Below, one piece after another: positions 32,803-41,612 of a stretch of DNA of 64,000 bases (positions are counted from its first letter, which is position 1; every line of letters starts with the position of its first letter). The position numbers and the translations under genes are program-made. Where the stretch lies: NCBI GenBank assembly GCA_014237715.1, contig JAAZZG010000003.1, forward strand, positions 124,001-188,000, written 5' to 3'. The DNA comes from Acidimicrobiales bacterium. Its GTDB lineage: Bacteria; Actinomycetota; Acidimicrobiia; Acidimicrobiales; MedAcidi-G1. A model generated the notes under the pieces. That model did no database searches. It saw only the letters and a list, made by a program, of their open reading frames with translations, and was not told the origin of the DNA.

Positions 32803-33507
32803 ATGGAATCCCTCTTCGCTGTACAGGATGAGGATGTCGTTCGTGGACAGCTCGAACACCGTCGGGCGCACCTGTCTGAACGCACCTCGGTGATGGACGC
32901 CGAAGCCGCCCGGGCCATCACGGTCACCGAGGTTGAACGCGTCGGCCTGGAGCGTCTCGACCACGCCCGACGTCAGCACCGGTACGAGGGCGAGGTGGCC
33001 GCAGTCGAGACCCGGTTGGCCGAGTTGAACGAGAAACTCTACGGCGGCGCCATCACCTCGCCAAAGGAGGCCACCAGCATCCAGACCGAGGTAGGCCACC
33101 TCCGCAAGAGACAGGACGATCTTGAGGGGCAGGTCCTCGAGATCATGGAGACCATCGAGCCATTGGATGGCGAGTTGGCCACGCTGGCCGTCACCGGGGA
33201 GGCCCAGGATGCGACCATCGCCGCCGCACAGGCCGTCCTGGATGACACAGAGGCCGAGATCGTCGCCGAACTGGCGGCCTCTGCCGAGCGGCGTGACGTA
33301 GCCGTGGCAGGCCTAGAGGCCGACGTGCTGGCTCGCTACGAGAAGGGTCGCCCGTCGTTCGGATCGAGCGCCGTGGTGCGATTCTCCGGTACTGACTGCA
33401 GCGGTTGCCCCTACTCCATGCCTGCCATGGAGGCTGATCGGGTCAAGTCCCTGGCGGCAGGGACGCTCTCCGATTGCAGCGAATGCGGCCGACTCGTCGT
33501 TCGCTGA
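32803..33507 (+). CDS. coiled-coil protein with C-terminal C4 zinc ribbon (DUF164-like)
   Basis: 234 residues from the ATG at 32803 (a GTG at 32794 is also in frame). A long, largely alpha-helical coiled coil spans about residues 10-185, with KLYGGAITSPKEATSIQTEVGHLRKR as the conserved hinge of the family. The C-terminal zinc ribbon has CSGC and CSECGR. This family is widespread in Actinobacteria and commonly lies next to a histidine-phosphatase gene, as here. A nucleic-acid-binding role is likely but unproven. Confidence 0.9.
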   Translation: MESLFAVQDEDVVRGQLEHRRAHLSERTSVMDAEAARAITVTEVERVGLERLDHARRQHRYEGEVAAVETRLAELNEKLYGGAITSPKEATSIQTEVGHLRKRQDDLEGQVLEIMETIEPLDGELATLAVTGEAQDATIAAAQAVLDDTEAEIVAELAASAERRDVAVAGLEADVLARYEKGRPSFGSSAVVRFSGTDCSGCPYSMPAMEADRVKSLAAGTLSDCSECGRLVVR

Positions 33508-33523
33508 TCGTCGGCCTCCACCA

Positions 33524-34009
33524 GTGTTCGTTTGGTTCGCGGTAGGGGCCGTGGTCGCTGTGGCCCTCGTCTTCGACAGCTCGGCCATGGACTTCCGCCT
33601 CGTGGTGCTCGGTGCGGTCCTGCCGGTGGCCGAGGGTGCCGTAAGTGGGCCGTGGCTGCTCCATACGCTGCTGGCCAGCGTGGTCCTGTTGGGTGGGGTG
33701 ATGCTGCTTGCTCGGGGTCGACGCCTCGTGCAGCGTCGATGGTTGGGCGTACCCATCGGCTTGATGGCCCATCTGGTACTGGACGGAACGTGGTCCGACA
33801 CCGAGGTGTTCTGGTGGCCGTTCGCCGGGATAGATGCGCTCGGCGGATCCCGGGTGCCCGAGTTCGGTCGGGGTGCGATCGGTCTGCTCCAGGAGGTGGT
33901 CGGGTTAGCTCTCGGGGTCTGGGCGTGGCGCCGATTCGGCCTCCACGATCCGGCGGCCCGTCGTGCACTTCTTACTGATGGTCGCCTGACCGCCCTGCGG
34001 AGAGCCTGA
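33524..34009 (+). CDS. membrane protein, metal-dependent hydrolase-like
   Basis: 161 residues, GTG start, four hydrophobic segments. Histidines and aspartates in WLLHTLLASVVLLGG and MAHLVLDGTWSDTEVFWWPF match the pattern of the YdjM/DUF457 membrane-bound hydrolase group, though the protein is shorter than most. It ends with the TGATG overlap onto the histidine phosphatase gene. Confidence 0.7.
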   Translation: MFVWFAVGAVVAVALVFDSSAMDFRLVVLGAVLPVAEGAVSGPWLLHTLLASVVLLGGVMLLARGRRLVQRRWLGVPIGLMAHLVLDGTWSDTEVFWWPFAGIDALGGSRVPEFGRGAIGLLQEVVGLALGVWAWRRFGLHDPAARRALLTDGRLTALRRA

Positions 34010-34602
34010 TGCTGTACGTGGTTCGACACGGCCGGACTGAAGCCAACGCCGCCGGCCTCCTACTCGGGCGTCTCGATCCGGACCTTGATCAACTGGGGGA
34101 GAGCCAAGCCGAGGCCCTTGCTGCCGCCATCGGTCCGGTGGACCGGGTGGTGTCCAGCCCGCTACTGCGGACCCGCCGCACTGCAGATGCATTCACCCGC
34201 TGCCATGGTCGGGACGGCCCGCCCGTCGAGGTAGACGAGCGGTGGATTGAGATGGACTACGGGACCTTCGACGGCCAGCCGGTGTCTGACGTGCCCCGAG
34301 AGACCTGGGCGGCGTGGCGGGCCGACCTGGACTGGGCTCCGCCGGAAGGCGAATCACACCGGTCTCTCGGCTCGCGCGTGCGGTCCGCCCTAGATGACAT
34401 CTTCGAGGCATCTAGGACTTCGGAGATAGCGGTGGTGACCCACGTGTCGCCCATCAAGGCAGCGTTGGCGTGGACCCTTGGCGTGGGCGACGAGGTCGCG
34501 TGGCGCACGTTCGTGGCGCCGGCCTCGATCATGACCATCGGCGCCGGGCCGACCGGACCGTCCCTCCAGGGATTCAACGACGTGGCTCACCTCAGGGCAT
34601 GA
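34009..34602 (+). CDS. histidine phosphatase family protein (phosphoglycerate mutase-like)
   Basis: 197 residues. Catalytic RHG motif in VVRHGRTEANAAG (His receiving the phosphate), arginine in SSPLLRTRRTADAF, glutamate region EMDYGTFDGQPV, and the second histidine in VVTHVSPIKAALAW. The family includes phosphoglycerate mutases, alpha-ribazole phosphatases and RNase H-linked phosphatases. Partners here (zinc-ribbon protein, membrane protein) suggest the RNase HI/CobC-like branch without the RNase H domain. The start overlaps the upstream stop by one base. Confidence 0.9.
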   Translation: MLYVVRHGRTEANAAGLLLGRLDPDLDQLGESQAEALAAAIGPVDRVVSSPLLRTRRTADAFTRCHGRDGPPVEVDERWIEMDYGTFDGQPVSDVPRETWAAWRADLDWAPPEGESHRSLGSRVRSALDDIFEASRTSEIAVVTHVSPIKAALAWTLGVGDEVAWRTFVAPASIMTIGAGPTGPSLQGFNDVAHLRA

Positions 34603-35683
34603 GCTCACCGGCGTCGAGGTCGCGGATGGCCGTGATGGACCGGTCGAGCATGCCTGTCACCAGTTGCACCGCTCGTTCGTTGACCAGTTCGATGCTGCCT
34701 CCAGACTGGATGGGGTAGCAGAGGCAGAACAGCACAGTTCGTCGGTAGTCCTCGAAGAGTTGGTCTGCCGGATAGTCGATGCCCTTGTCAGCCAGGCAGG
34801 TCCGGTAGAGGTCGAGTAGGTGCTGCTCGTGGGTCCGCCGATCCTCGATGGTCAGGCTCTGGCTGATGAAGTAGCCGACGTCGTAGGCGCCGGCGGTACG
34901 GATGCAGATCTGCCAGTCGATGGCCGTCACCTCCGGCCCGTCGTCGCCGGGTCGGAAGAAGAGATTGTCTAACCGGTAGTCGCCGTGGCAGAGGGTGGTC
35001 GGGCCCGCTTGGAACGACATCATCTCCTCGGCCGCAGCGGGGAACCGCTCGCCGATGGCCCGGATGTCGTCACCGAGGTGATCTCCGAAGGCAGCCAGAA
35101 AAGGCTCCCAGGCTGTCGCCACCCCATGCTGGACACCCTGCGGCATTGGGGGATCCCACCCGTAGGGGACCCAGGACAACTCGGCGTCAAAGGCCGGGGA
35201 CTCCCAGAACGCTGCGTGGTGACGGGCCAACGCCCTGATGGCGGCCTCGGCTAGGTCCAGCGGGCAGCCGTCGAGCTGACTGACCACCTCGGCGTCGGCC
35301 AGGTCCTCTAACAGGAGGACGAACTCATCGCTCTCCGAGTCGTGGTCTGCAGCGAAGCAGCGGGGAGTGGTGAGTGGGCTGTCGTCAGCCGCCGTCCGGT
35401 AGAAGCCGACTTCCTTGCTGTAGAACATGAAGGTCCGGGCCACAAAGCGTGTTCCCTCGTCCTGAACCGGGGACTTGAGGATTACCGTCTCCGGCCCTGA
35501 GCCTCCGTCGTAGGTCGGTCGGAGTCGGTGGAGTAGGCCCATGATCCCGACTCCCTGGCCGATCAACTCGGCCTCGAAGCCAGTCACCGAGCCAATTTCG
35601 AAGCCGCCGGCGGAGCGCAACGCGTTGGTCAGCCAAGCCGGGGTGACCTCGTCGACACCGGTAGGAAATCTCTGGTCCGTCAT
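34592..35683 (-). CDS. phosphotransferase family protein (APH/choline kinase fold)
   Basis: 363 residues. Kinase-like fold: nucleotide-binding N-lobe (IGQGVGIMGLLHRLRPTY, VILKSP with the ATP lysine), CHGDYRLDNLFF catalytic loop (Asp), and IDWQICIRTAGAYDVGYFI metal-binding segment. The family covers aminoglycoside kinases, choline kinases and acyl-CoA dehydrogenase-linked kinases; size and motif spelling fit the last (DUF1679/ecdysteroid kinase-like). Substrate unknown. Its 3' end overlaps the convergent phosphatase gene by 11 nt. A truncated metY lies directly upstream. Confidence 0.85.
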   Translation of the reverse strand: MTDQRFPTGVDEVTPAWLTNALRSAGGFEIGSVTGFEAELIGQGVGIMGLLHRLRPTYDGGSGPETVILKSPVQDEGTRFVARTFMFYSKEVGFYRTAADDSPLTTPRCFAADHDSESDEFVLLLEDLADAEVVSQLDGCPLDLAEAAIRALARHHAAFWESPAFDAELSWVPYGWDPPMPQGVQHGVATAWEPFLAAFGDHLGDDIRAIGERFPAAAEEMMSFQAGPTTLCHGDYRLDNLFFRPGDDGPEVTAIDWQICIRTAGAYDVGYFISQSLTIEDRRTHEQHLLDLYRTCLADKGIDYPADQLFEDYRRTVLFCLCYPIQSGGSIELVNERAVQLVTGMLDRSITAIRDLDAGELMP

Positions 35684-35694
35684 ATCCGTCTCCT

Positions 35695-35943
35695 TTATCG
35701 GGAGACCGCCAAGCCGACCTCGAGGGTCTGCAGGCGGGCCTCGAACATCATCTGGGTGGGGTTCATGATCTGGGTGTAGGTGTTGTCCACCTCGGCGAGA
35801 GGAAACAGATTGGCTGCGTGCTGCGAGTCATGCAACAGATACGACGTGGTCTGGTAGATCGGAGCGCCCCGGCTACCACTCGCCGGGTCTGGCTCTTGGT
35901 TGGCATGGATCTGTCGGATCTCGAATCCCCATTGGCTCCCCAT
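35695..35943 (-). pseudogene. N-terminal fragment of O-acetylhomoserine sulfhydrylase (MetY-like)
   Basis: 82 codons that match only the start of MetY-type enzymes: WGFEIRQIHANQEPDPASGSRGAPIYQTTSYLLHD, then HAANLFPLAEVDNTYTQIMNPTQMMFEARLQTLE. The catalytic PLP lysine and about 350 downstream residues are missing; the frame ends SR-stop and the phosphotransferase gene begins 12 nt later. A strong GGGAGG ribosome-binding site is kept, so the stub could still be translated. Full-length MetY is about 430 residues. It is best read as a truncated gene. An alternative is a retained short protein. Confidence 0.75.
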
Positions 35944-36002
35944 GGAGCGCCTCCCTGTCTGGTCTGAACTTCTGGTCTGGTATCTAGTGCGATCTTCTGC
36001 AG

Positions 36003-36021
36003 GATTCCCAGAACGGGAATC
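36003..36021. terminator. short perfect hairpin after the pentapeptide gene
   Basis: Arms GATTCCC and GGGAATC around a 5-nt loop, at the stop of the pentapeptide gene; it could terminate that minus-strand transcript. Next to it, TCTGGTCTG occurs twice (within 35956-35985). Confidence 0.3.
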
Positions 36022-36727
36022 AGTCGTGGTCGTCGAGGCCTCCCGATGACGGGGGGCTGAAGCCGTCGGGCCACCTGGTGGTGTCGTCGTGGCGGATGCC
36101 GTCGAGGACCACCTGATCGAGTTGCGCTCCTGACAGGTCAGCTCCGACGAGGTCCGAGAGGCTCAGGTCGGCGCCGATGAGCGAGGCATCGCGGAGGATC
36201 GCCCCGGAGAGGTTGGCAGCCCGGATGGTTGCCCCGTTAAGTATGGCGCTCCGGAGATCGACGCCGCCGGCGAAGACCCCGGTGAGATCGGCTTCGCGCA
36301 TGCAGGTCCGGGTCATCGAGGTCCCGGCCAGTGTGGCTGCGCCGAGTGCCGCGCCGGTGAGGTCAGTGGCCGTCATCCAGGCGCCACCCAGATCGGCGCT
36401 CCGCAGGTCGGTTCCGGTAAGGCGGGCGCTTCCCAGCCAGCATCGGCTCAGGACTGCGCCGCCGAGTCGGGCATCGGTGAGATCAGCGCTCCACAGGTTG
36501 GCGTGGTGCAGGTCAGCGTCGGCGAACACCGTCCGTCGGCAGATGGCGTGTCGTAGGTCAGCCCCCACCAGACGAGCGTCGGACAGGTCAGATCCGGAAA
36601 GGACGGCGCCTCCCAGCCAGGCGCCGGTGAGGTCTACGGTCCGGAGGTCGGTGTCGGTTAGGTCCGCGCCGGCCAGGTCAGCATTGGTGGTGATCTGGTG
36701 TCCTCGGACTTCCATGGTCCCATCCAT
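36020..36727 (-). CDS. pentapeptide repeat protein
   Basis: 235 residues almost entirely of A(D/N)LXX repeats from about residue 15 to 210 (ADLAGADLTDTDLRTVDLTGAWLGG and so on), which fold as a right-handed quadrilateral beta-helix. No transmembrane or kinase domain is attached. Some family members mimic DNA and protect gyrase from quinolones; most have no known role. A second ATG at 36715 has a GGATGGGA site and is an equally likely start. Confidence 0.9.
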   Translation of the reverse strand: MDGTMEVRGHQITTNADLAGADLTDTDLRTVDLTGAWLGGAVLSGSDLSDARLVGADLRHAICRRTVFADADLHHANLWSADLTDARLGGAVLSRCWLGSARLTGTDLRSADLGGAWMTATDLTGAALGAATLAGTSMTRTCMREADLTGVFAGGVDLRSAILNGATIRAANLSGAILRDASLIGADLSLSDLVGADLSGAQLDQVVLDGIRHDDTTRWPDGFSPPSSGGLDDHD

Positions 36728-36756
36728 CGAGGTGGAGACTAGGGCAGCATGTCCGG

Positions 36757-37614
36757 GTGCCTGTCATTCTCGCCGGTCTGTCGGCTCTCGCTTTCGGTTT
36801 TGGAGACCTGTTGGGGGGCGTGGCTATCCGCCGGTCGGGACGTCCCGGAGCGGCTCTCGGTGTGGCGATGGTGGCGACGTTGGTGGGCGCTGTCCTGATT
36901 GGCCTCTTACTTGTTGTCCGGCCGCCCGAGGTCGTCCGGTGGGAGGACATTGTGTGGCCGGTTGGAGCCGGGGCCTTGATGGTGGCCACCCGTCCGCTCC
37001 TCTACCTGGGGATGGCTCGTGGCCCGGTAGCGGTGTTTGCTCCGTCGTTCGGGTTGGTGATGATTGTTGTTCCGACGATTGTGGGGCCGCTGATCGGACA
37101 GACCCTAAAAGGCATTGAAATGGCAGGGGTGGCGTTGGCCATACCCGCGGTCGTGCTGTTGTCCGGCGAGGGCCGACTGCCGAAACTGGGCGTTGTTCTC
37201 CGCAGCCCAGTCTTGGGCCTCGCTGCGGTGGTGGGCACCAGTGTCGGTACGGCGGGACTGTTTCTGACGCAGGCGGCACCCGAAGCCGGAGAGGTCCCAG
37301 CCTTCGTAGTGTTGGTCACCGGTGTGATGGTGATGCCGTGGATCCTCCGTCAGCGAACGGGTTCATTCTGGCCGGAGCGCGAAATCCTGGGATTCGGGTC
37401 GGTACTCGGCGCATCGAGTGCGGTGGCGTTCGTGCTTAGTACCGCCGCGTATCTCCGTGGCTCGGCTGCCGTCGTCTCAGCATTGATCGCGATGGCTCCG
37501 GTAGTGAGTGTGGTCATCTCGTGGCGGTTCCTCGGCGAACGCCTCCACGCGGTGCAGGTGCTTGGTGGGGCTTTCGGCATGGCGGCCGTGACAGCGTTCG
37601 CAATGGCCGGCTGA
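36757..37614 (+). CDS. EamA/DMT-family transporter
   Basis: 285 residues, GTG start, with ten predicted transmembrane helices in two EamA halves (FGFGDLLGGVAIRRSGRPGAALG in the first; GFGSVLGASSAVAFVLSTAAYLRGSAAVVSALIAMAPVVSVVISWRFLGERL in the second). The RFLGERLHAVQVLGGAFG end is the family signature. It likely exports or takes up a small metabolite. Substrate unknown. Divergent from the pentapeptide gene. Confidence 0.9.
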   Translation: MPVILAGLSALAFGFGDLLGGVAIRRSGRPGAALGVAMVATLVGAVLIGLLLVVRPPEVVRWEDIVWPVGAGALMVATRPLLYLGMARGPVAVFAPSFGLVMIVVPTIVGPLIGQTLKGIEMAGVALAIPAVVLLSGEGRLPKLGVVLRSPVLGLAAVVGTSVGTAGLFLTQAAPEAGEVPAFVVLVTGVMVMPWILRQRTGSFWPEREILGFGSVLGASSAVAFVLSTAAYLRGSAAVVSALIAMAPVVSVVISWRFLGERLHAVQVLGGAFGMAAVTAFAMAG

Positions 37615-37669
37615 TCGGCTCAGTTGGTTGCCCAACCGAGTTGATTGCACCCCGGCGCCAGGTGTGGGT

Positions 37670-38051
<382 letters not shown>

Positions 38052-38117
38052 GGGTACCAGTCTGGCGGGAGATTTCCCTTGCGTCACCCGGCGCTGCGAA
38101 CTAGCAACGCACGCGAC

Positions 38118-38483
38118 ATGGACACCCTTCTCGACACCCCCGTTCAGCCCGGTCTCGCCCCTTCATCGGTGACCCCGGCGGCCAGCTTGTCGGTGACCCG
38201 ATCTGAGACCCTGACGGCAATGGACGTCGAGGCGCTCGAAGGAGTCGACACTTCCGGTCAGTGGTATCTCCGGGGTGCCTGTCGTGGCCTCGAGGCATCG
38301 ATCTTCTACCCGGATCCCGACGTGACCGAGGACGTCGCCCGGGCACTCGCTGTGTGCGCGGCGTGCGAGGTGCGTGAGGTCTGCCTCGCCCACGCCCTGG
38401 GTCGCAGGGAATCCACCGGCATCTGGGGCGGGACGACCGAGCGTGAGCGCCGCAGGGTGCTGCGTCGGCGCCGTTCGGCCTGA
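38118..38483 (+). CDS. WhiB-family [4Fe-4S] transcriptional regulator
   Basis: 121 residues from ATG 38118; ATG at 38220 would give a shorter protein and is also possible. Four cysteines in GACRG, then CAACEVREVC, bind the Fe-S cluster, with the GIWGG turn and a basic C-terminal tail (TERERRRVLRRRRSA) for DNA binding. WhiB proteins bind the primary sigma factor and respond to redox or NO. It is divergent from rnpB with a 66-bp shared upstream region and lies 10 nt before trpD. Found only in Actinobacteria and their phages. Confidence 0.93.
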   Translation: MDTLLDTPVQPGLAPSSVTPAASLSVTRSETLTAMDVEALEGVDTSGQWYLRGACRGLEASIFYPDPDVTEDVARALAVCAACEVREVCLAHALGRRESTGIWGGTTERERRRVLRRRRSA

Positions 38484-38493
38484 CCAGAACGAC

Positions 38494-39522
38494 ATGACTC
38501 TGGAAGACCACGGGGGCTGGCCCGGGCTGCTGGACCGGTTATGCCGTAGCGAGGACCTGTCGGCGCTCGAGACCGAGGCCATCCTCGGCGAGATCCTGAG
38601 TGGCGACGCCGAGCCTGCACAGATCGCTGGCTTTCTGGTTGGACTCAAGGTCAAGGGTGAGACGGCCGAGGAGACCAGCGGACTGGTTCGGGCAATGGTG
38701 TCCATGGCCGAACCACTGGCTCTCCCTGATGGCACGATCGACATCGTCGGCACCGGTGGGGTAGCGAGTCGCCGCGAGGCGACCCTGAACGTCTCGACCA
38801 TGGCCTGTTTCGTGGCCGCCGGAGGGGGAGCGACGGTCTGCAAGCACGGCAACCGTCGGGCCTCGTCGACCTCGGGCGCCTTCGATGTACTCGAGGTTCT
38901 CGGCATCGATATCGACATTGCTCCAGACCAGTTGGCCGCACAGGTGGTCAAGCACCGGATCGGGTTTGCCTTCGCCCGGACGTTCCATCCGGCGATGCGG
39001 TTCGCCGGGCCCATCCGCGCTGGGCTGGGGATTCCGACGGTGTTCAACGTCCTGGGCCCACTTTCCCACCCCGGACAGCCAGTCCGTCAACTGATTGGTG
39101 CCGCCGATCCTGCTCTAGCCGACCGGATGGTCGAGGTCTTCCGGGTCAACGACTCGGTCCACACATGGGTGGTCACCGGCCATGCTGGTCTCGATGAGAT
39201 TTCCCTGACCGGGCCGACACGGGTCCTTGAACTCCGCGAGGGGGCGGTCACCGAGTGGACGTTGGATCCGACCGACCTCGGGCTCTCACTGGCCGATCCG
39301 GTCGATCTGGCTGGTGGTGGCCCGGACCGCAACGCTGAGATCGCCCGGGCCTTGTTCGATGGTTCGGAGACTGGGGCACGTCGCGACATCGTGGCCCTAA
39401 ACGCTGGCGCCGGTCTGGTGGTGGCCGGCATCGCCGACGGGATAGCGGATGGTCTGGAACGGGCCATGGCGGCACTTGCAGATGGGTCCGCCGGCGCGGT
39501 TCTGGACTCGATCTCGAGCTGA
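38494..39522 (+). CDS. trpD: anthranilate phosphoribosyltransferase
   Basis: 342 residues from ATG 38494. Second step of tryptophan synthesis: anthranilate plus PRPP. Seen: IVGTGGVASRREATLNVSTM (PRPP/anthranilate glycine loop), KHGNRRASSTSGAFDVLEVLG, FARTFHPAMRFAGPIRAGLGIPTVFNVLGPLSHP. The catalytic and PRPP-binding motifs are complete. Other trp genes are not in the window. It may be co-transcribed with whiB. Confidence 0.95.
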   Translation: MTLEDHGGWPGLLDRLCRSEDLSALETEAILGEILSGDAEPAQIAGFLVGLKVKGETAEETSGLVRAMVSMAEPLALPDGTIDIVGTGGVASRREATLNVSTMACFVAAGGGATVCKHGNRRASSTSGAFDVLEVLGIDIDIAPDQLAAQVVKHRIGFAFARTFHPAMRFAGPIRAGLGIPTVFNVLGPLSHPGQPVRQLIGAADPALADRMVEVFRVNDSVHTWVVTGHAGLDEISLTGPTRVLELREGAVTEWTLDPTDLGLSLADPVDLAGGGPDRNAEIARALFDGSETGARRDIVALNAGAGLVVAGIADGIADGLERAMAALADGSAGAVLDSISS

Positions 39523-39524
39523 GG

Positions 39525-40994
39525 TCAGCAGTTCGCCGACCCTCCGGTCGGGCGGTCCCCGGTGTCGAGGAACTGGGTGACCAGGTGGGTGGCACACGGA
39601 TTCCACGTGGAGGGTGCGTGCGTCCAGCGAGGGGACATGACCACCTCCACGTCATCGAGCCAGCGGGCAACGGTCTCGGCCCATCTGGCAGGGGTGATCG
39701 GGTCCAGTTCACCAGCCAGGATCAGTGTGGGGACCGCCGATCGCACGGGCGTCCGAGTCGCCGGATCGGAGGACGGAATCTTCCAAGCTGCGCACCGGGC
39801 CCGGAGCTCCGACCAGCGACCGTGTTCGGCCCGGTGGACGGGATCGTCGAGGTCGGTTGGTTCGAACGCCATCCCAGGGCGTTGGTCGCCGCACGTCACC
39901 GCGACCCACGCCCCCTCGGACAGGGTGTCACCGGCCGAGCGGCTGGTTCCGGCCGATGCGTCAACCGGCGCTAGGCGGTCCACGGCCTCTGCCAGACGTC
40001 CGGCATCGGCCAGTGCGATGGCTTCAGTAAGCGCCATCGGGCCGTCGGGGCGACTCAGAGTTCGGACGGACGCGGCCAGGAAGGCAGTGTCGTCGAAGGT
40101 GAGTGACCGGGCGTCGATCTGAACCACCGTCGGGTCGCGAGCCAGTCGGTCGAGTGTTCGACGAAGGGGTTCGAGAACTCCGACGGGACAGGCACCGTCG
40201 TCGGTGCAGCGGTCCTCGAGTTTGGCGAGAGCAGCGACGATCCCATCAGGTAGGTCGGCGGTCTCGTCGGCGTCGGGAGGCACAACGGAGTCCAGCGCCA
40301 GGGAGACGATGGCGGCATCGTCGATGCGGAGGAGCTCGAGAGCGATCCGTGTGCCGTACGAGACGCCATAGAGGTGCCACCGATCGATTGCCAGAACTCG
40401 ACGGACGGCCACCAGGTCTGCGGCGATCCTTCCGACGGTCACAGTGGATGGTTCGAATCCAGCCGAGACCAGTCGGTTGCGACAGGCCCGGTCTTCGGCC
40501 AGACCTTCTGGCGCGTTGTCCTCGGGGCCGCGGTATTCCATCTCGGGGCAGTCCAGCGACGGGGTCGAGTTGCCACCGCCTCGTTGATCCACGAGGACCA
40601 CGTCGTGGTTGGCGAGAAGCTCGGACCGGGGAGCGAGCCACCGATCCCGATCAGCGACAGCCCGGCCGCCGGGTCCGCCATGGAGGAAAAGGACTGGTGC
40701 CCGGTCGGGGTCGGGCCCGTGTAGGACGGCGACGGCGAGCGAAGCGCCGTCCACCTCGATCCGGTGGCAGGTGACCGTGAGTTCGGTGGGCACTGGCTGA
40801 CCTGGGCAGTCGATATTGGTTGGGGCGGTCACCGGTCGGTCGCCGACAGACTCCTCGGGGGCGCACCCGACGAGGCTCAGGGTCAGGAGGACGGCCGTGA
40901 TGACGCCGAGCAAGGAGGCGGCAGCGGGGCCTGACAGGGTGGAGACCATGGGTCGGAGGTAGGACCAGTCGGGGCGGCGGGGATCGGACACCAC
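39525..40994 (-). CDS. secreted alpha/beta hydrolase lipoprotein (prolyl/tripeptidyl aminopeptidase-like)
   Basis: 489 residues with a GTG start; ATG at 40949 is an alternative. The lipobox LVGC puts a Cys at residue 44, so the protein is a lipoprotein. Alpha/beta-hydrolase fold: LFLHGGPGGRA (oxyanion), VVLVDQRGGGNS, LYGVSYGTRIALELL (nucleophile Ser), ILAGELDPITPARWAE (Asp), MSPRWTHAPS (His) and a C-terminal TAP-like domain (CVTCGDQRPG region). In Streptomyces relatives act as tripeptidyl or proline aminopeptidases. The exact peptide substrate is not known. Confidence 0.88.
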   Translation of the reverse strand: MVSDPRRPDWSYLRPMVSTLSGPAAASLLGVITAVLLTLSLVGCAPEESVGDRPVTAPTNIDCPGQPVPTELTVTCHRIEVDGASLAVAVLHGPDPDRAPVLFLHGGPGGRAVADRDRWLAPRSELLANHDVVLVDQRGGGNSTPSLDCPEMEYRGPEDNAPEGLAEDRACRNRLVSAGFEPSTVTVGRIAADLVAVRRVLAIDRWHLYGVSYGTRIALELLRIDDAAIVSLALDSVVPPDADETADLPDGIVAALAKLEDRCTDDGACPVGVLEPLRRTLDRLARDPTVVQIDARSLTFDDTAFLAASVRTLSRPDGPMALTEAIALADAGRLAEAVDRLAPVDASAGTSRSAGDTLSEGAWVAVTCGDQRPGMAFEPTDLDDPVHRAEHGRWSELRARCAAWKIPSSDPATRTPVRSAVPTLILAGELDPITPARWAETVARWLDDVEVVMSPRWTHAPSTWNPCATHLVTQFLDTGDRPTGGSANC

Positions 40995-41093
40995 CAGACG
41001 GTAGTCAGCGTCTCGCTCTGGTCACGGGCCGTGCCCGGAAGGGGAGGGGTGGTCGGCGGACCGGTTCGGCCAGGACGCCGCCGTAGTGCTCAA

Positions 41094-41234
41094 TCACGAT
41101 CCGGCGGGGATCCGCTTGAGCCAGGAGGCGCAGGGGACCTGATCACGGCGATCCAAAACGGAGGCCAGGGCGCCGACTGGGTCCCGTATCTCGACGGCCA
41201 CATCCTCGAAGCGTTCATTGTTTGCCAGCAGCAT
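41094..41234 (-). CDS. possible 46-residue small protein or remnant
   Basis: A short minus-strand frame in the 308-nt gap before the next gene. It begins MLLANNERFEDVAVEIRD and ends SWLKRIPAGS. The reading is protein-like with GC-rich third positions, but there is no recognised family, and the ribosome-binding site is weak. A frameshift would continue it as RIVIEHYGGVLAEPVRRP, so it may be a decayed gene. Confidence 0.25.
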   Translation of the reverse strand: MLLANNERFEDVAVEIRDPVGALASVLDRRDQVPCASWLKRIPAGS

Positions 41235-41303
41235 CACCCGCTCGGCTGTGATGGTGGGACCATCACGGGAGGGCTGTCACAGCCGGTCGTCAAGATGATC
41301 CAC

Positions 41304-41573
41304 ATGAGCGATCAACATGAGATTAGGTACGAGATTCAGCACGAGAACCAGCACGGGAACGGCGACCGGGACTCGAGCGGTGAGGTCCTAGTGATCGACT
41401 GCGAGACCTGTTCCGAGCGGGATACCTCAACGTGCGACGACTGCATCGTGACTTTCCTGTGCGCGCGTGACCCTGACGATGCTGTGGTGGTCGATCTGGG
41501 CGAGTTCCGGGCGTTACGGGTACTGGGGGAGTCCGGCCTGGTGCCTCCACTTCGTCACTCGCACCGCACCTGA
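41304..41573 (+). CDS. short conserved actinobacterial protein with CxxC motifs
   Basis: 89 residues from ATG 41304 (41295 also in frame). It has IDCETCSERDTSTCDDCIVTFLCARD, a pair of CxxC motifs that could bind a metal, and an acidic hydrophobic core after it. Similar small proteins are widespread in Actinobacteria and their role is unknown. The first 30 residues are charged and histidine-rich. Confidence 0.6.
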   Translation: MSDQHEIRYEIQHENQHGNGDRDSSGEVLVIDCETCSERDTSTCDDCIVTFLCARDPDDAVVVDLGEFRALRVLGESGLVPPLRHSHRT

Positions 41574-41612
41574 CCAACCTCGGGGGCCCGACCGGCGTGG
41601 GAGGCTGAGACC

